The notes beneath the pieces are model-generated. The model was given only the letters and a program-made list of their open reading frames with translations, did no database searches and was not told the origin of the DNA. Below are positions 1 through 10,600 of a DNA stretch of 64,000 bases, one piece after another. Positions within the stretch are counted from its first letter, which is position 1; every line of letters begins with the position of its first letter. This stretch comes from Actinoplanes sp. SE50/110 (GTDB lineage: Bacteria; Actinomycetota; Actinomycetes; Mycobacteriales; Micromonosporaceae), in the NCBI RefSeq assembly GCF_900119315.1, contig NZ_LT827010.1, forward strand, positions 1,720,001-1,784,000, given 5' to 3'. A program made the position numbers and the translations under genes.

Positions 1-653
1 AGGGCCAGCACCGCGATCAGCGCGACCGCGCACGCCAGGGGTCCCTGCCAGGGGCGGTGATGGACGGCGGGCACCGCGGCGGCCAGAACGACCGCGGCGG
101 CCCCCAGGACGGCCGGCGTGGGCAGGGTGCCGGCGACCATGGCGCCCAGGCCGCCGGGGCGGGCCGAGGGGACGCCGCGGCGGCAGGCCACCGTGATGGC
201 GAGACGGCCGGTGGTCCAGGCGATCACGATCGGCCACCAGGACAGGGCGCTGATCGCGGCGGCCTGGATCAGCAGGGTGGCGGCGACGGCCGCCACCCCG
301 AACGGCCCGATGTCCGGCTTCTTCATGATCTCCAGGGCGGCCGGGCCGGAGCGGTAGGAACCCAGCGCGTCCACGGTGTCCGCCAGGCCGTCCAGGTGCA
401 GGCCCCGGGTGAACAGGCCCCCCGCGGCGACCGTGACCCCGGCCGCGACCAGCGCCGGGGCGCCGAGCGCCCGCAGACCCCCGCCGAGTCCGGCGAGCAC
501 CAGACCGAGCAGCGCGCCGACCACGGGGGCGATACCCATCGCCACGCCGGCGGTGGGCCGGTCGACCCGCCCGCCGCGCACCGGCAGCACGGTCAGCGTG
601 GTGACCGCGAGCCGCACCCCGTCGATCAGGCGCCGCCCGGCGCCCGGGATCAC
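1..653 (-). CDS. cobS: Adenosylcobinamide-GDP ribazoletransferase (CobS), 3' part outside window
   Basis: Cobalamin-5'-phosphate synthase is a membrane enzyme that joins adenosylcobinamide-GDP to alpha-ribazole in the last part of B12 assembly. The 217 visible residues begin with a GTG at 653 that overlaps the stop of the cobU-cobT gene (GTGA), so the pair is translationally coupled. The conserved CobS motif GLHLDGLADTVDALGS is visible at about residues 86-101, followed by a KKPDIGPFG segment and several hydrophobic helices, as expected for this polytopic family. The gene leaves the window at base 1, so the C-terminus (family length about 250 residues) is not seen. Identification is firm because motif and neighbour agree. 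Confidence 0.93.
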   Translation of the reverse strand, partial: MIPGAGRRLIDGVRLAVTTLTVLPVRGGRVDRPTAGVAMGIAPVVGALLGLVLAGLGGGLRALGAPALVAAGVTVAAGGLFTRGLHLDGLADTVDALGSYRSGPAALEIMKKPDIGPFGVAAVAATLLIQAAAISALSWWPIVIAWTTGRLAITVACRRGVPSARPGGLGAMVAGTLPTPAVLGAAAVVLAAAVPAVHHRPWQGPLACAVALIAVLA

Positions 654-2551
654 GAGCGGCTGGGCGCCGGGTTGCCGAAGCTGGTCGGGCCGTCGTCCAG
701 CACGTCCAGGGCGGCATCCGCGGTCGCGTCGCTGTCGCCGAGGCTGGCCGCGTAGGCGTCGGCGAGCCCGGCGTCCTCGTGCCCGGCGAGCAGACCGGGG
801 TGCACCGGCAGCGCCGCTGCCAGCCCCAGCACGCCGCGCAGCAGTGGCAGCGCGGCCAGCGCGTTGGCGCCCTCGCCCAGGTCCAGCCCGAGCTCCAGCA
901 CCGGGGTCAGCCCGAGCACGTCGGCGCCCTGCCTGACCAGGGCGAGGGTGCCCGCCTCGGGCAGCAGGCACCAGTGCCGGGTCTGCCCGGCGAGATCCCG
1001 GGCGACCAGCCCGGCGGCGATCCCGAGCGGGCCGTCGATGAGCACCGGCAGCCGCCGGGCGGACGCGCCGAGCAGCACACCGGTGGCGACCGCCAGGTCG
1101 AGGCCGCCGAGCTGGCGCAGGATGTCGACGGCGCCCCGCGGCTCCTGCCGGATCCGGTGCAGCGCGTCGCGGATCGCGGCGCAACGCACCATCCACGCGT
1201 GATCGTCGAGGCGCCCGCCGGGCTGCAGCACCCGGGGGAGGGTGGCGGCCGCCTCGGCGCCGGTGGCCGCGGCGAGCACCGCGGTCGCGACCGCCTCCAG
1301 GCCCACGCCGAGCCCGGCGAGCAGCACCGCGTCCCGCCCGGCGTCGACCGCGTCGTCGGCCAGCTGCCACCCCTGGCGGATGGCGGCCTCGACCGACTGC
1401 TCGTCGGCGACCGGGCCGTCCTCCATCGCACCGGAGTCCGCGACCCGGATCACCGCGAGGTCCGCCCCGGCCTGCCCGGCGAGCCGGCCGAGCAGCCCGC
1501 CGCCCTGCTCGGTCTCGGCCACCCGGCGTTCGGTGTCGGCCGGGTCGGCGCCGGCCGCGGCCCCGCCCTCGTGTGCTCCGGAGATCACCAGCAGGCGCAC
1601 CGACGTCCACGGGCGCGGCGTGGTGGTGTCCTGGGTGGCGGCGGCGAACTCGACCGCCTCGCTGAGCCGGCCCAGGCCGGCGCCGGGCAGGTCGATCCGG
1701 CCGAGCCGGTCCCGGGCGTCCGGGCCGGCGTCGCCGCTGGGCATCGGCAGGTCCATGCCCGGCTCGATCCGGGTCAGCCCGGACCGGACGAGCGGCAGGC
1801 TCATCGTGGCGCCGGCCAGCGCCGCCGAGGCGACCGATGCCGGCAGCACGACGGTGGCCTCGTCGGCGTCCGGCGTGGGCGGCCCCTGCGGGGTGACCAC
1901 GACCGGTGGCGGTGGCGGCGGCGCGGGCGTCGCCGGCGCGGTGACCAGCGCGGCCGGCGCCTGCGTGACCGGCGCCTGGGTGACCGGGGTGGTCACCGCG
2001 GGCGCGGTGACCCGCTTGATCCAGGCCGGCTGCCCGGCGACCACGAGCACGACGCCGTCGCACGCCGTGGCCAGCGCCTGGTTGGTCGTGCCGAGCGCGT
2101 CGGCGAACGCGCGCCCCACCGGGGTGACCGGCACCAGCGACAGGCCCACCTCGGGACTCACCAGCACCAGCCGGGCCGCGCAGGCGCGCACCGCGTCGGC
2201 CAGCGCCGCCACGTCCGCCTCGTCGTCGTTGGGCTGGCGGGCCGGGTCGAGCACCGCGGCCACCCAGCCGCCCAGATCGTCGACGAGCAGCGTGTCACCG
2301 GCCGGTGCGCTGGTCAGCAGCTCGGTGAGCCGGGCCGGGTCGGCCCCGGTCTCCTCGGTCGACCAGGACTGCGGGCGCCGCCGCTGATGCTCCTCGATCC
2401 GGGCCAGCCACTCCGGGTCGTCCTCGCCGCCGACCGCGGTCGCCACGTATCGCACCGCCGGCGCGTCCGCCACCAGCGATTCGGCGAACGCGGATTTACC
2501 GGAGCGGATACCGCCGAGCACCAGGACGCTGCTCCACCGATCTTCGGACAT
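650..2551 (-). CDS. cobT: CobU-CobT fusion: adenosylcobinamide kinase/guanylyltransferase plus nicotinate-nucleotide:DMB phosphoribosyltransferase
   Basis: A 633-residue two-domain protein. Residues 1-180 are CobU, which phosphorylates adenosylcobinamide and adds GMP: P-loop GGIRSGKS at 13-20, and His55 in EEHQRRRP at the place of the guanylylated histidine. Residues about 181-235 are a linker of Ala, Pro, Thr and Val with a run of seven prolines. Residues about 240-633 are CobT, which makes alpha-ribazole phosphate from dimethylbenzimidazole: a GAHEGG-type segment, VADSGAMED, and LDLGEGANAL near the C-terminus, matching the LGEG region that carries the CobT catalytic Glu. I chose the ATG at 2551 because CobU starts directly after it; an in-frame upstream extension to 2671 has no conserved content. 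Coupled to cobS. Confidence 0.9.
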   Translation of the reverse strand: MSEDRWSSVLVLGGIRSGKSAFAESLVADAPAVRYVATAVGGEDDPEWLARIEEHQRRRPQSWSTEETGADPARLTELLTSAPAGDTLLVDDLGGWVAAVLDPARQPNDDEADVAALADAVRACAARLVLVSPEVGLSLVPVTPVGRAFADALGTTNQALATACDGVVLVVAGQPAWIKRVTAPAVTTPVTQAPVTQAPAALVTAPATPAPPPPPPVVVTPQGPPTPDADEATVVLPASVASAALAGATMSLPLVRSGLTRIEPGMDLPMPSGDAGPDARDRLGRIDLPGAGLGRLSEAVEFAAATQDTTTPRPWTSVRLLVISGAHEGGAAAGADPADTERRVAETEQGGGLLGRLAGQAGADLAVIRVADSGAMEDGPVADEQSVEAAIRQGWQLADDAVDAGRDAVLLAGLGVGLEAVATAVLAAATGAEAAATLPRVLQPGGRLDDHAWMVRCAAIRDALHRIRQEPRGAVDILRQLGGLDLAVATGVLLGASARRLPVLIDGPLGIAAGLVARDLAGQTRHWCLLPEAGTLALVRQGADVLGLTPVLELGLDLGEGANALAALPLLRGVLGLAAALPVHPGLLAGHEDAGLADAYAASLGDSDATADAALDVLDDGPTSFGNPAPSRS

Positions 2552-2633
2552 GCCCCGTACCTTAGAGCCGGACCGCACACGCACAAGCCGTAGGGTGGAA
2601 GGCCACCGACGTACGACGTGAGGGGGCGGCTCA

Positions 2634-2831
2634 ATGCCGTGGAGTTGGCGGTACGAAGACGTCGACGGCAAACCGGTCGACGGTCCGGCCGAGACGTTCA
2701 GCAGTCAGGCCGACGCCGAGTCCTGGATCGGCCAGGAGTGGCGGCAGTTGCAGGCCGGCGGGGTCGGCACGGTCACCCTGGTCGAGGACGACCGGGTCGA
2801 TTATCAGATGAGCCTGCAGCCGGCGGAGTGA
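2634..2831 (+). CDS. Small conserved actinobacterial protein, function unknown
   Basis: A 65-residue acidic soluble protein starting MPWSWRYEDVDG, preceded by a short purine-rich stretch (gagggggcgg). It has four Trp residues and no membrane segment or known catalytic motif. Its stop is one base before the GTG of the M50 protease gene, which suggests cotranscription. Short proteins with this kind of Trp-rich start and DAESWIG segment are common in actinobacterial genomes (from memory), but I know of no assigned role. It is probably a real gene because codon use is normal, the start context is good and the spacing to its neighbour is tight. Confidence 0.75.
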   Translation: MPWSWRYEDVDGKPVDGPAETFSSQADAESWIGQEWRQLQAGGVGTVTLVEDDRVDYQMSLQPAE

Positions 2832-2832
2832 C

Positions 2833-3624
2833 GTGACCTACGAACCGGTGTACACGCGCACGCCGCGGAACGCGTTCGTCCCGAGCCCGATCTTCGTCGG
2901 CATCGTCGCGATCTTCGCGGTGAGCGGCGTGCTGATCTGGACGGGCTTCGGCAACGTCGGGTTCGACGCGTTCCTGTTCGTCGTCTCGGGCTGGGTGGTC
3001 TCGCTCTGCCTGCACGAGTACGCGCACGCGGTCGCGGCGTACTTCTCCGGCGACCTGACCGTGGCCGAGCGCGGCTACCTGCGGCTCAACCCGTTGAAGT
3101 ACACGCATCCGGTGCTGTCCATCGTGCTGCCGGTGATCGTGGTGATCCTCGGCGGCATCGGCCTGCCCGGCGGCGCGGTCTGGGTCGACCACCGATACAT
3201 CAACAGCCGGGCCAAGGATTCGCTGATCAGTGCGGCCGGGCCGGCCACCAACGTGTTGCTCGCGCTGGTGGCGGCCCTGCCGTTCCTGATGGGTCTGGGT
3301 CCGGACTCGGTGTTCGACGGGCACATCGCGTTCTGGCAGGCGCTGTCGCTGGTCGCGTTCCTGCAGATCACCGCGAGCGTGCTGAACGTCCTGCCGGTGC
3401 CGGGCCTGGACGGGGGCAGCATCCTGCGTCCCTGGCTGAGCCCGGCGTACCGGCGGGCCTGGGACACGTTCGCGCCCTTCGGTTTCCTGCTGCTGTTCGT
3501 GGCGCTCTGGCAGACCTCGCTCGGCGGATACTTCTACGACGTGGTCTACCGGATCGCCGACCACCTGGGGCTGAACCCGTTGCTGGTCAGCGACGGGTAC
3601 GACCTGATGCGGTTCTGGACCTAG
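2833..3624 (+). CDS. M50-family site-2-protease-like membrane metalloprotease
   Basis: A 263-residue polytopic membrane protein with the zinc-protease motif HEYAH at residues 61-65 inside a hydrophobic helix, and the second S2P signature NVLPVPGLDGG with the third zinc ligand candidate Asp193. This combination defines M50/site-2 proteases, which cut substrates within the membrane. No PDZ or CBS domain is present, so it belongs with the short, mostly uncharacterised bacterial M50 proteins. The GTG start at 2833 follows the stop of the preceding small gene by one base. It converges with the aldo/keto reductase gene with only 13 bp between stops. The substrate is unknown. Confidence 0.85.
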   Translation: MTYEPVYTRTPRNAFVPSPIFVGIVAIFAVSGVLIWTGFGNVGFDAFLFVVSGWVVSLCLHEYAHAVAAYFSGDLTVAERGYLRLNPLKYTHPVLSIVLPVIVVILGGIGLPGGAVWVDHRYINSRAKDSLISAAGPATNVLLALVAALPFLMGLGPDSVFDGHIAFWQALSLVAFLQITASVLNVLPVPGLDGGSILRPWLSPAYRRAWDTFAPFGFLLLFVALWQTSLGGYFYDVVYRIADHLGLNPLLVSDGYDLMRFWT

Positions 3625-3637
3625 CGGGTCACGGCGC

Positions 3638-4636
3638 TCACGGCCGCTTCGCGGGGCTGGTCGTGAGCGCCGGGTCCCGGGTCACCACCGGTTCCACGAT
3701 GTCGTCGATCGCCTTGAGCAGGCCGTCGTCGAGCTTCACGCCGGACGCCTTCACGTTGTCCCGCACCTGCTCCGGCCGGGACGCGCCGATGATCGCCGCG
3801 GACACGTTCGGGTTGTGCAGCACCCAGGCGATGGCGAGCTGACCCAGGGTCAGGCCGGCCTCGTCGGCGAGCGGCTGGAGCCGGGCCACCGCGGTCAGCA
3901 CGTCGTCCTGCAGCCAGCGGGCGATGAAACCGGCGCCGGACTTCTCGTCGGTGGCCCGCGAGCCGGCCGGCGGCTGCTGTCCCGGCTTGTACTTGCCGGT
4001 CAGCACGCCCTGCGCCAGCGGCGACCAGACGATCTGGCCCAGCCCCAGCTCCTGCGAGGCCGGCACCACCTCGGCCTCGATCACCCGCCACAGCAGCGAA
4101 TACTGCGGCTGGCTGGAGACGAGCCGGATCCGCAGGTCGTCGGCGAGCGCCTTGGCCGCGCGGATCTGCGACGCGTCCCACTCGGAGACGCCGATGTAGT
4201 GCGCCTTCCCGGAGTGCACCACGTCGGCGAACGCCTCCATGGTCTCCTCCAGCGGCGTGTTGTGGTCGTACCGGTGGGCCTGGTAGACGTCGACGTGGTC
4301 GGTGCCGAGCCGGCGCAGCGACCCGTCGATCGACGCCATGATGTGCTTGCGGGACAGGCCGCTGTCGTTCGCGCCCGGCCCGGTCCGCCAGTACACCTTG
4401 GTGAGGATCTCCAGGCCGTCCCGGCGCTCGTCCTTCAGCGCCCGGCCCAGTACCTCCTCGGCCCGGGTGCCGGCGTACACGTCGGCGGTGTCGAACGTGG
4501 TGATCCCCGATTCGAGGGCCGCGCGCACGCAGGCGAGCGCGGCCTCCTCCTCCACCTGGGACCCGTGGGTGATCCAGTTGCCGTAGGCGATCTCACTGAC
4601 CAGCAGGCCGGAACGGCCGAGATGACGGAACTCCAT
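3638..4636 (-). CDS. Aldo/keto reductase (AKR6-like, potassium-channel beta-subunit type)
   Basis: A 332-residue NADPH-dependent TIM-barrel oxidoreductase. The catalytic tetrad is visible: Asp49 and Tyr54 in FDTADVYAG, Lys80 in ILTKVYW, and His121 in VYQAHRYD. The C-terminal cofactor segment SAAIIGASRPEQV is typical of the Kv-beta/YghZ-like branch, as is the SQPQYSLLWR segment before it. Length is normal. The start at 4636 opens directly with the conserved MEFRHLGRSGL. It is flanked by the convergent M50 protease and lies downstream of the giant WG-repeat gene with about 20 bp between, so the two could be cotranscribed. The natural substrate cannot be inferred. Confidence 0.9.
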   Translation of the reverse strand: MEFRHLGRSGLLVSEIAYGNWITHGSQVEEEAALACVRAALESGITTFDTADVYAGTRAEEVLGRALKDERRDGLEILTKVYWRTGPGANDSGLSRKHIMASIDGSLRRLGTDHVDVYQAHRYDHNTPLEETMEAFADVVHSGKAHYIGVSEWDASQIRAAKALADDLRIRLVSSQPQYSLLWRVIEAEVVPASQELGLGQIVWSPLAQGVLTGKYKPGQQPPAGSRATDEKSGAGFIARWLQDDVLTAVARLQPLADEAGLTLGQLAIAWVLHNPNVSAAIIGASRPEQVRDNVKASGVKLDDGLLKAIDDIVEPVVTRDPALTTSPAKRP

Positions 4637-4657
4637 ACCTCGAAGCCTATCGAGTAA

Positions 4658-7600
4658 CTAGAGAACCGGCCTGCTGTCCGGCTTGAGCCTGAGCACCTCG
4701 GCGACCGCGTCGGCACGCTCGGTGTGGCGGGTCTCCACCAGCGGCCGGCCCTGCCGATCCAGCGCGCCCCAGCGCCCCGCCTCGTCGGCGATCAGGAACG
4801 CCGACGGGTGCAGCACCACGGCCCTGTGCACCGGCGGCAGCACCGGCTGCCCGGTGCGGTCCACCACCCCGGCGCCGGTGCCCGCGTCCACCACCGCGAA
4901 ACCCTCGTCGCTGAACCCGTCGATCGGCCCGCCCGCGCTGAGCACCGTGCTGAACTGCCGGTACTTCGGCTGCACCACGATCCGTCCGTGCTTGTCCACG
5001 GCACCCCAGCCGCCGCGCCGGATGAGGGCGAGCCCGCGCCGGAACGGCCGCGCCTCCTCGAACCCGCCCGGCACGATCAGCCGGTTCCCGCGGTCGATGG
5101 CGACCCAGCCGCCCTCGGCCTCCCGGCTCACCCAGGCCAGCCCCTCGGCGAACTTCCCGGCGTCCCGGTAGCCCGAGTCGGCGCCGATCAGCACCGCACC
5201 GGACGCGTCGATCAGCTCCCAGGCCGGCGAGTCCGGGCGGCGCACCCACGCCACCCCCTCGGCGAACGGCTGCGCCTGCGCGTACCGCGGCTCCACCGCC
5301 GCCGCGTACCCCCACAGCCCGGTGCCGTCGTCGCGCAGCGGCGTCGGCGCCGGCGGCAGGTTCAGCAGCTGCTCCCGGCTGCGCGGATACGGTCCCCAGC
5401 CGTCCCCGGACCGGCGCGCCATCACGTCGAGGGCCACCTCGACCCGCTCGACGAGCTCGGCATCACTGTCCCGGCACAGGTCCAGGGCCCGCTCGAAGTG
5501 GTTCACCGCCTCCAGGAACCGGCCCTGCTCGAACGCCGACCGCCCGGCCAGCTCCCGAATCTCGGCCCGCACCCGGGCCGGCAGCTCCGCCGAGTCGGCC
5601 TCCGCATACAGCCGGTCCGCCTCGGCGAACTCACCCCGCCACTGCAGCACGTGCGCCAGCCGGGCCCGCGCCACCGCGACGGTCCGCGCCTCCCCGCTCG
5701 CCTCCGCATGCCGCAGCCCGGCCCGCCCGTCCGCGAGAGCGTCGTCCAGCTCACCCAGCACCCGCCCCACGACGGCCCGCAGGCTGAGCAGCCCGGCCCG
5801 GACGTTGTCCCGCTCGGCGAACTCCAGCCGGTCGGTCAGCCGGTCACTGAGATCCCACAGCCGGTCCGGCTCGTCGACCTGCTCGCGCAGCGTCCGCGGA
5901 TCGAACATCCACGGATAGGCGGCCAGGATCTCCTCCGGATCGGCGCGGCGCCGGTCAGCCGGGGCCCGCTGCTCCCGCCGCTGCCGGATCGGCGCCTCGT
6001 CCGCCTCTTCGGTCCGGCCGGTCACCGGCGCCGGATCCGCCGCTGCCGCGGGACTCTCCCGCGACGACGCGGCATCCGCCGCCTTCTCGCGGATGTCCTC
6101 CGGCGCAGGATCCGCTTCTACGGCACGGTCCTCCCGCGGCTCGGGATCCCCTTCTACGGCACGGTCCTCCCGCGGCTCGGGATCCGCTTCTGTGGTGCGG
6201 TCCTCCTCCGGAGCCGGACCCGCCTCTTCGGCACGGTCGCCGGTCGCGAGGTCCGCCGATTTGCCGGTACGGTCGTCAGCCGCCGCGGCACGCTCAGAAC
6301 TGCCGACGGTTCCACCATCGGCGTGCCCCGTGTGAGCATCCGCCGGGAGAGCGTCCTCAGCGTCCGGAACGCCCTCGGTGTCGACCGGGGCAGGGTCCGG
6401 GCCCGCGGGCGCCGGGGTGACGATCTCAGCCGTCTCCGCGCCCGTTTCCGGCCCGCCCGGTGCGGACTCGCTGTCCGTCCCATCGGCGGCGGTCTCCGCC
6501 ACGATGGTGGAGACGGCGGCGGACGCCTCGGGCGTGGTGTCGTCGGCGAGCGCGAAGGCCGGCCCGGTCCCGCCGTGGTGGTGCGCGGCGGTCGACCCCG
6601 GTTCGGACGTGTCGTGGGCGTCCCCGGACGCCGGTCCCGCACCAGCACTCGCCACGTCGCCCGAGGCGCCGCCGTCCCTCACCTCCCCGCCGAGCACCCC
6701 GGCGCCCAGCGCCGCAACCTCGCCGGCGGAATCGGCATCACCCGCATCCGAATCCGCCGAGCCAGCGTCGCCTTCAGTGGTGCCCGCTGCGTCAGCGTCG
6801 CTTTCAGCGGTGCCCGCGGAGCCCGTGTCGCTTTCAGCGGTGCCCGCTGCGTCAGCGTTGCCTTCAGTGGTGGCCGCGGAGCCGGTGTCGCCTTCAGCGG
6901 TTGCCGCGGAGCCAGCGTCGCTTTCAGCGATGACTGCCGGGGCCGCGCCGTGGGCCGTACCCACCGGGTCAGCCTCGTTGTCATCCTCACCGGCCGAGCG
7001 GGTGCCGGCCGCAACGGCACTGGCGATGACGCTTGCCACCGAAAGGGGAGGCCACACCGGCACCCCCGACAAGGGGAGCCCTGCCGTAGCCGGCCCCACC
7101 GGGTCACCAGGGGACTCTGCGACAACATTCCCGTCCGCACCGGACTCGGCGCGGCCGCCGGTGTCCCCGACGACCTCGGCACCGGCAAGGACACCGGCGT
7201 GCGTGACGACCGCATCCGCAGCGGCATCCGTCTCCCTGAGGGAACCCGGGTCCCCACCGGATTCCGCATCCGTGACAACGTCCGCCTCGGCGCCGGCCTC
7301 CGGCGCAGGGATGGCATCCGGTCCGGCGATGGCCTCCGGCTCAGCGATGACATCCGCCGGCGCGGCGGTCGTCGCATCGCCGCCCGCCCGCTCTCCCTCG
7401 ACGTCGTCGGCAAGCGCGGCGCTTCCGGCGGCCACATCGAAGTCTTCATCGGCGATCACCGAACCGCCGTCCACCCCGGGTTCAGCGGCCGCGACCGGAG
7501 CACCGGATTCTTCCTGCACGACCGGCTCGACCGCGGTGACCCCGGCGGTCTCCTCGATCGGCTCATCCGCGGTGCGGAAAACCTCCTCGGCAACCGACTC

Positions 7601-10600
7601 GGCGACCGTGGACAGATCTTCCTCCGCAACCGGCTCGGCCGGGCCCAACGGAGCGGCATCCTCCGCGGACCCGACCGCCGCGGGAGACACCTCGTCCACG
7701 AAGGACCCGACGGTCGTCTCCGGAACCTCCGTCCCGCCGAATCCGCCGCTCACCTCCGGAACGTCCGCCCCGCCGAATCCGGCGTCCGTCTCTCGGGCAC
7801 CTTCCGCCGCAATTCCGGAGGTCGTCGCAGCGACGTCGTCCGTGACCGTTTCCGTGGTCGTCGCAGCGACGTCGTCCCCCAAGATTCCGGTGGTCGTCGT
7901 AGCAACGTCGTCGCCGACGATTCCCGCGGCCGCAGGGGAAACCTCGTCTCCGGCGATTCCGGCAGGCGTCCGATGCGCGGTGTCCTCGGCGAGTTCGGCC
8001 ACCATCGGATCGATCGTGGGCGGCGAAGTCTCCGTCGAGATCCCGGTGACGACCGGCACCGGAGGCTCGGCCTCCACCCGGCCATGCCGTCCCGGCCGTA
8101 CGTCCTCGGCGTACTCCCCGACCTCCGTGCCCGCCCCGGACTCGTCCGGCTCATCGAATCCGGGCCGCTCATGCCGCCCGGCTCCCGCCCGCGGAAGCAT
8201 TCCCCGGTCAGCGTCGCGCGCAGCCAGACCCGCGAGATCCTCGGCCCGTCCCGACCCGGTCAGGTCCCACGCCGCGCCGGAATGCCCGGCGTCCTCCCCG
8301 GCCGGACGTGCCTGGGTCGCCTCGGCATCGGCCACGCCGCTGTCCACCACGCCGTCGACCTGAAGGTCGAGCACGCGGATCTCCAGCTCGCCCGCCGGCT
8401 GAGCATCCCGTTCAGCGCTCGCTGCCCCGCCTTCCCACCGTGCGCCGGGAGCGCTGGACGGCGTCTCGCTGTCGGGTGCCTCGGGTACGGCCGGTTCCTC
8501 GTCGTCGACGGACGGCGCGAACCAGCCGGTCGGGGGCAGGCTCTCCACGACCACGGTCTCTTCGGGCGCGGCCAGCGGTGAGGTCTCCGGGACCGGCATC
8601 TCGGCACCGAGCCCGCTCATCGACAACAGCCAGCCCAGCCCCCGCGGCTCCGTCGCCGCGGGCTCGGGCACGGCCACCGGCTGCGAGGCACCGCGCGGCG
8701 CCTCGACCGGTGGCTGCGTCACCGGCGGCTGCACAGCCACCGGATCGGGCGCGGTGATCGGTTCCGGCACGGCCACCGGCTGCGACCCGGCGAAGGATTC
8801 CGGCGCGGGGACCGGCTTGCGCACCCCATGATCCCCGAAGTCGATTCGCTGCGTATCCATGAGCCGGTTGCGCTCGTCGTCGTCCACCGGCCACTGCCCG
8901 CCGGACGCCATCCCGGACACCGGCGCGGAAGCGATCCCGGACACCGGCGCGATCCCGGGTGCGGGCGTGGCGGCGATCCCGGACACCGGCGCGATCCCGG
9001 GTGGGGGCGTGGCGGCGATCCCGGACACCGGCGCGATCCCGGGTGGGGGCGTGGCCGCGACCCCCGACACGGGCGCGATCCCGGAAACGGGCGGGGCGGC
9101 GATTCCGGAGACCGGTGCCGACGCGACCCCGGAAACCGGCTGGTCGGCGGCCCAGCCACGATTCTCACGACCGTAGCCCGGCGCCCCCGGAACCTGACCG
9201 TGCCCCGGCGTGACCGGCGTCTGATCGGCACGCCCGGGCACCCGCCCGGGCCGGATCGGACCCTGCCCCGCCTCGGGATCGGGCCACCTACGCGGCTGTC
9301 CGAGTTCCTGGTCGGGTCGAGCGCCCGGCTGTCCGAATCCCCGGTCGGGCCGCATGCCCGGCTGCCCGGGCCTCTGATCGGGCCGCATGCCGGGCTGCCC
9401 GGTTCCCTGGTCGGGCCGGACACCATGCTGTCCCGGAGTCTGGCCGGGGCGCCCGGAAGTCTGTCCGGGCCCGTCCGGGTACATCGTTGCCGGCGGCACC
9501 GCCGGCTGCGGTGGCGTCATCCGGATCGGCTGTGCCGCGGGCCGGGTCGGCGCCGGGCTGTTCCGTTCCTGCGGCATCGGTCGAAGGTCGAACGGCCCCT
9601 CCGGCGCCCGCCCGCCGCGAGTCGGGAACGCCTCGGCCGGCGCGGGACGCGCGCTGCCGTAGGCCGGCGACACGGGCCGCGACCCGTCTCCGGACCGCCC
9701 GGCCTCGGGCATCGCCCGTCGTCCGGCACCGAACCCGGATTCGTGTTCGGGCCGCGCCGGATACGCCTCGGGCCCACCGAACCGCTGCTGCGCCTGACCG
9801 GACTGCTGCTGCGCCTGACCGGACTGCTGCGGCCCACCTGCTTGCGGCGCCGACATGGGCCCGCCGGGGTGCGGAGGCACCGGCCCGCCGGGCCCTTGCG
9901 GCCCGCGCGGCCCCGCCCCGCCACCGGGCATCTGCGCCCCACCACGAGCCGCCCCCGGCTGCTGCCCAGCGCTGTGCTGCCCGCCTCCGTGCTGCCCAGG
10001 GTTCTGCGCACCGAAATCGCCGGCCTCACCAGGCGCGCCGGAAAAGCCGGAAAAGCCGGAAGAGCCGGAAGAGCCGGAGAAACCGGACCCGTCGGCAACG
10101 CCGGGAACATCCGAGGCACCAGGCCAGCCGGCCCCATAGGCGCCCCGTCCCGGACCCGCCGGAGCCTGCCCCCCGAACGCGTCCCCACGCCACTGCTGCT
10201 GCTGAGGCTGCCCACCCCAGCCCTCCTGCCCCCGCTGCCCGGCCTGCGGCACCCGAGCCGCCCCGGACCGCCCCGGCGACACCGGCGCCGCCCGCCCCGG
10301 CGACACCGGCGCCGCGGATCCGGGTCCTCGCCCGGGCGTCATCGGCACCGACGGCGCGGCTCCCCACCCGTACATCCCACGTTGCGGTTCCCCGCTGTAC
10401 GGCCGGTTCCACGCCGGGTCGTCGCGCGAGTCGCGGGGGCTACCCGCGTACCGCTGCGGTTCCTCGTCCGGGGTCCGCCCGTGTCCGTGCGCCGCGGGAC
10501 CGCCGGGACCGGGGACGCCCGGCGCCGTCTGTCCGCGGTTGGCTTCGTAGACCGGTGTGTGCACGGCTTTGCGCCGCCCCGGGTCACCGGGATAGCGCTG

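Noticed and set aside
779..2593. Long open frame on the plus strand opposite the cobU-cobT gene
   Set aside because: It is a GC-driven mirror of a well-supported gene. The predicted text is Gly/Arg/His-rich with no motif, while the minus strand encodes clear CobU and CobT motifs.
2552..2633. Possible cobalamin riboswitch upstream of the cobU-cobT gene
   Set aside because: The gap is only about 80 bp and contains no B12-box-like sequence; a riboswitch would need about 200 bases.
6751..6930. CRISPR-like periodic array (30-bp unit)
   Set aside because: Units are contiguous, no unique spacers separate them, they are in frame within a coding sequence, and no cas genes are nearby. The 30-bp array at 43131-43310 was rejected for the same reason.
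4724..8581. 1285-codon open frame on the plus strand opposite the WG-repeat gene
   Set aside because: Arg/Gly/Pro-rich text without domain. The minus strand has the WG and TPR-like modules, and other plus-strand frames here show the same mirror behaviour.
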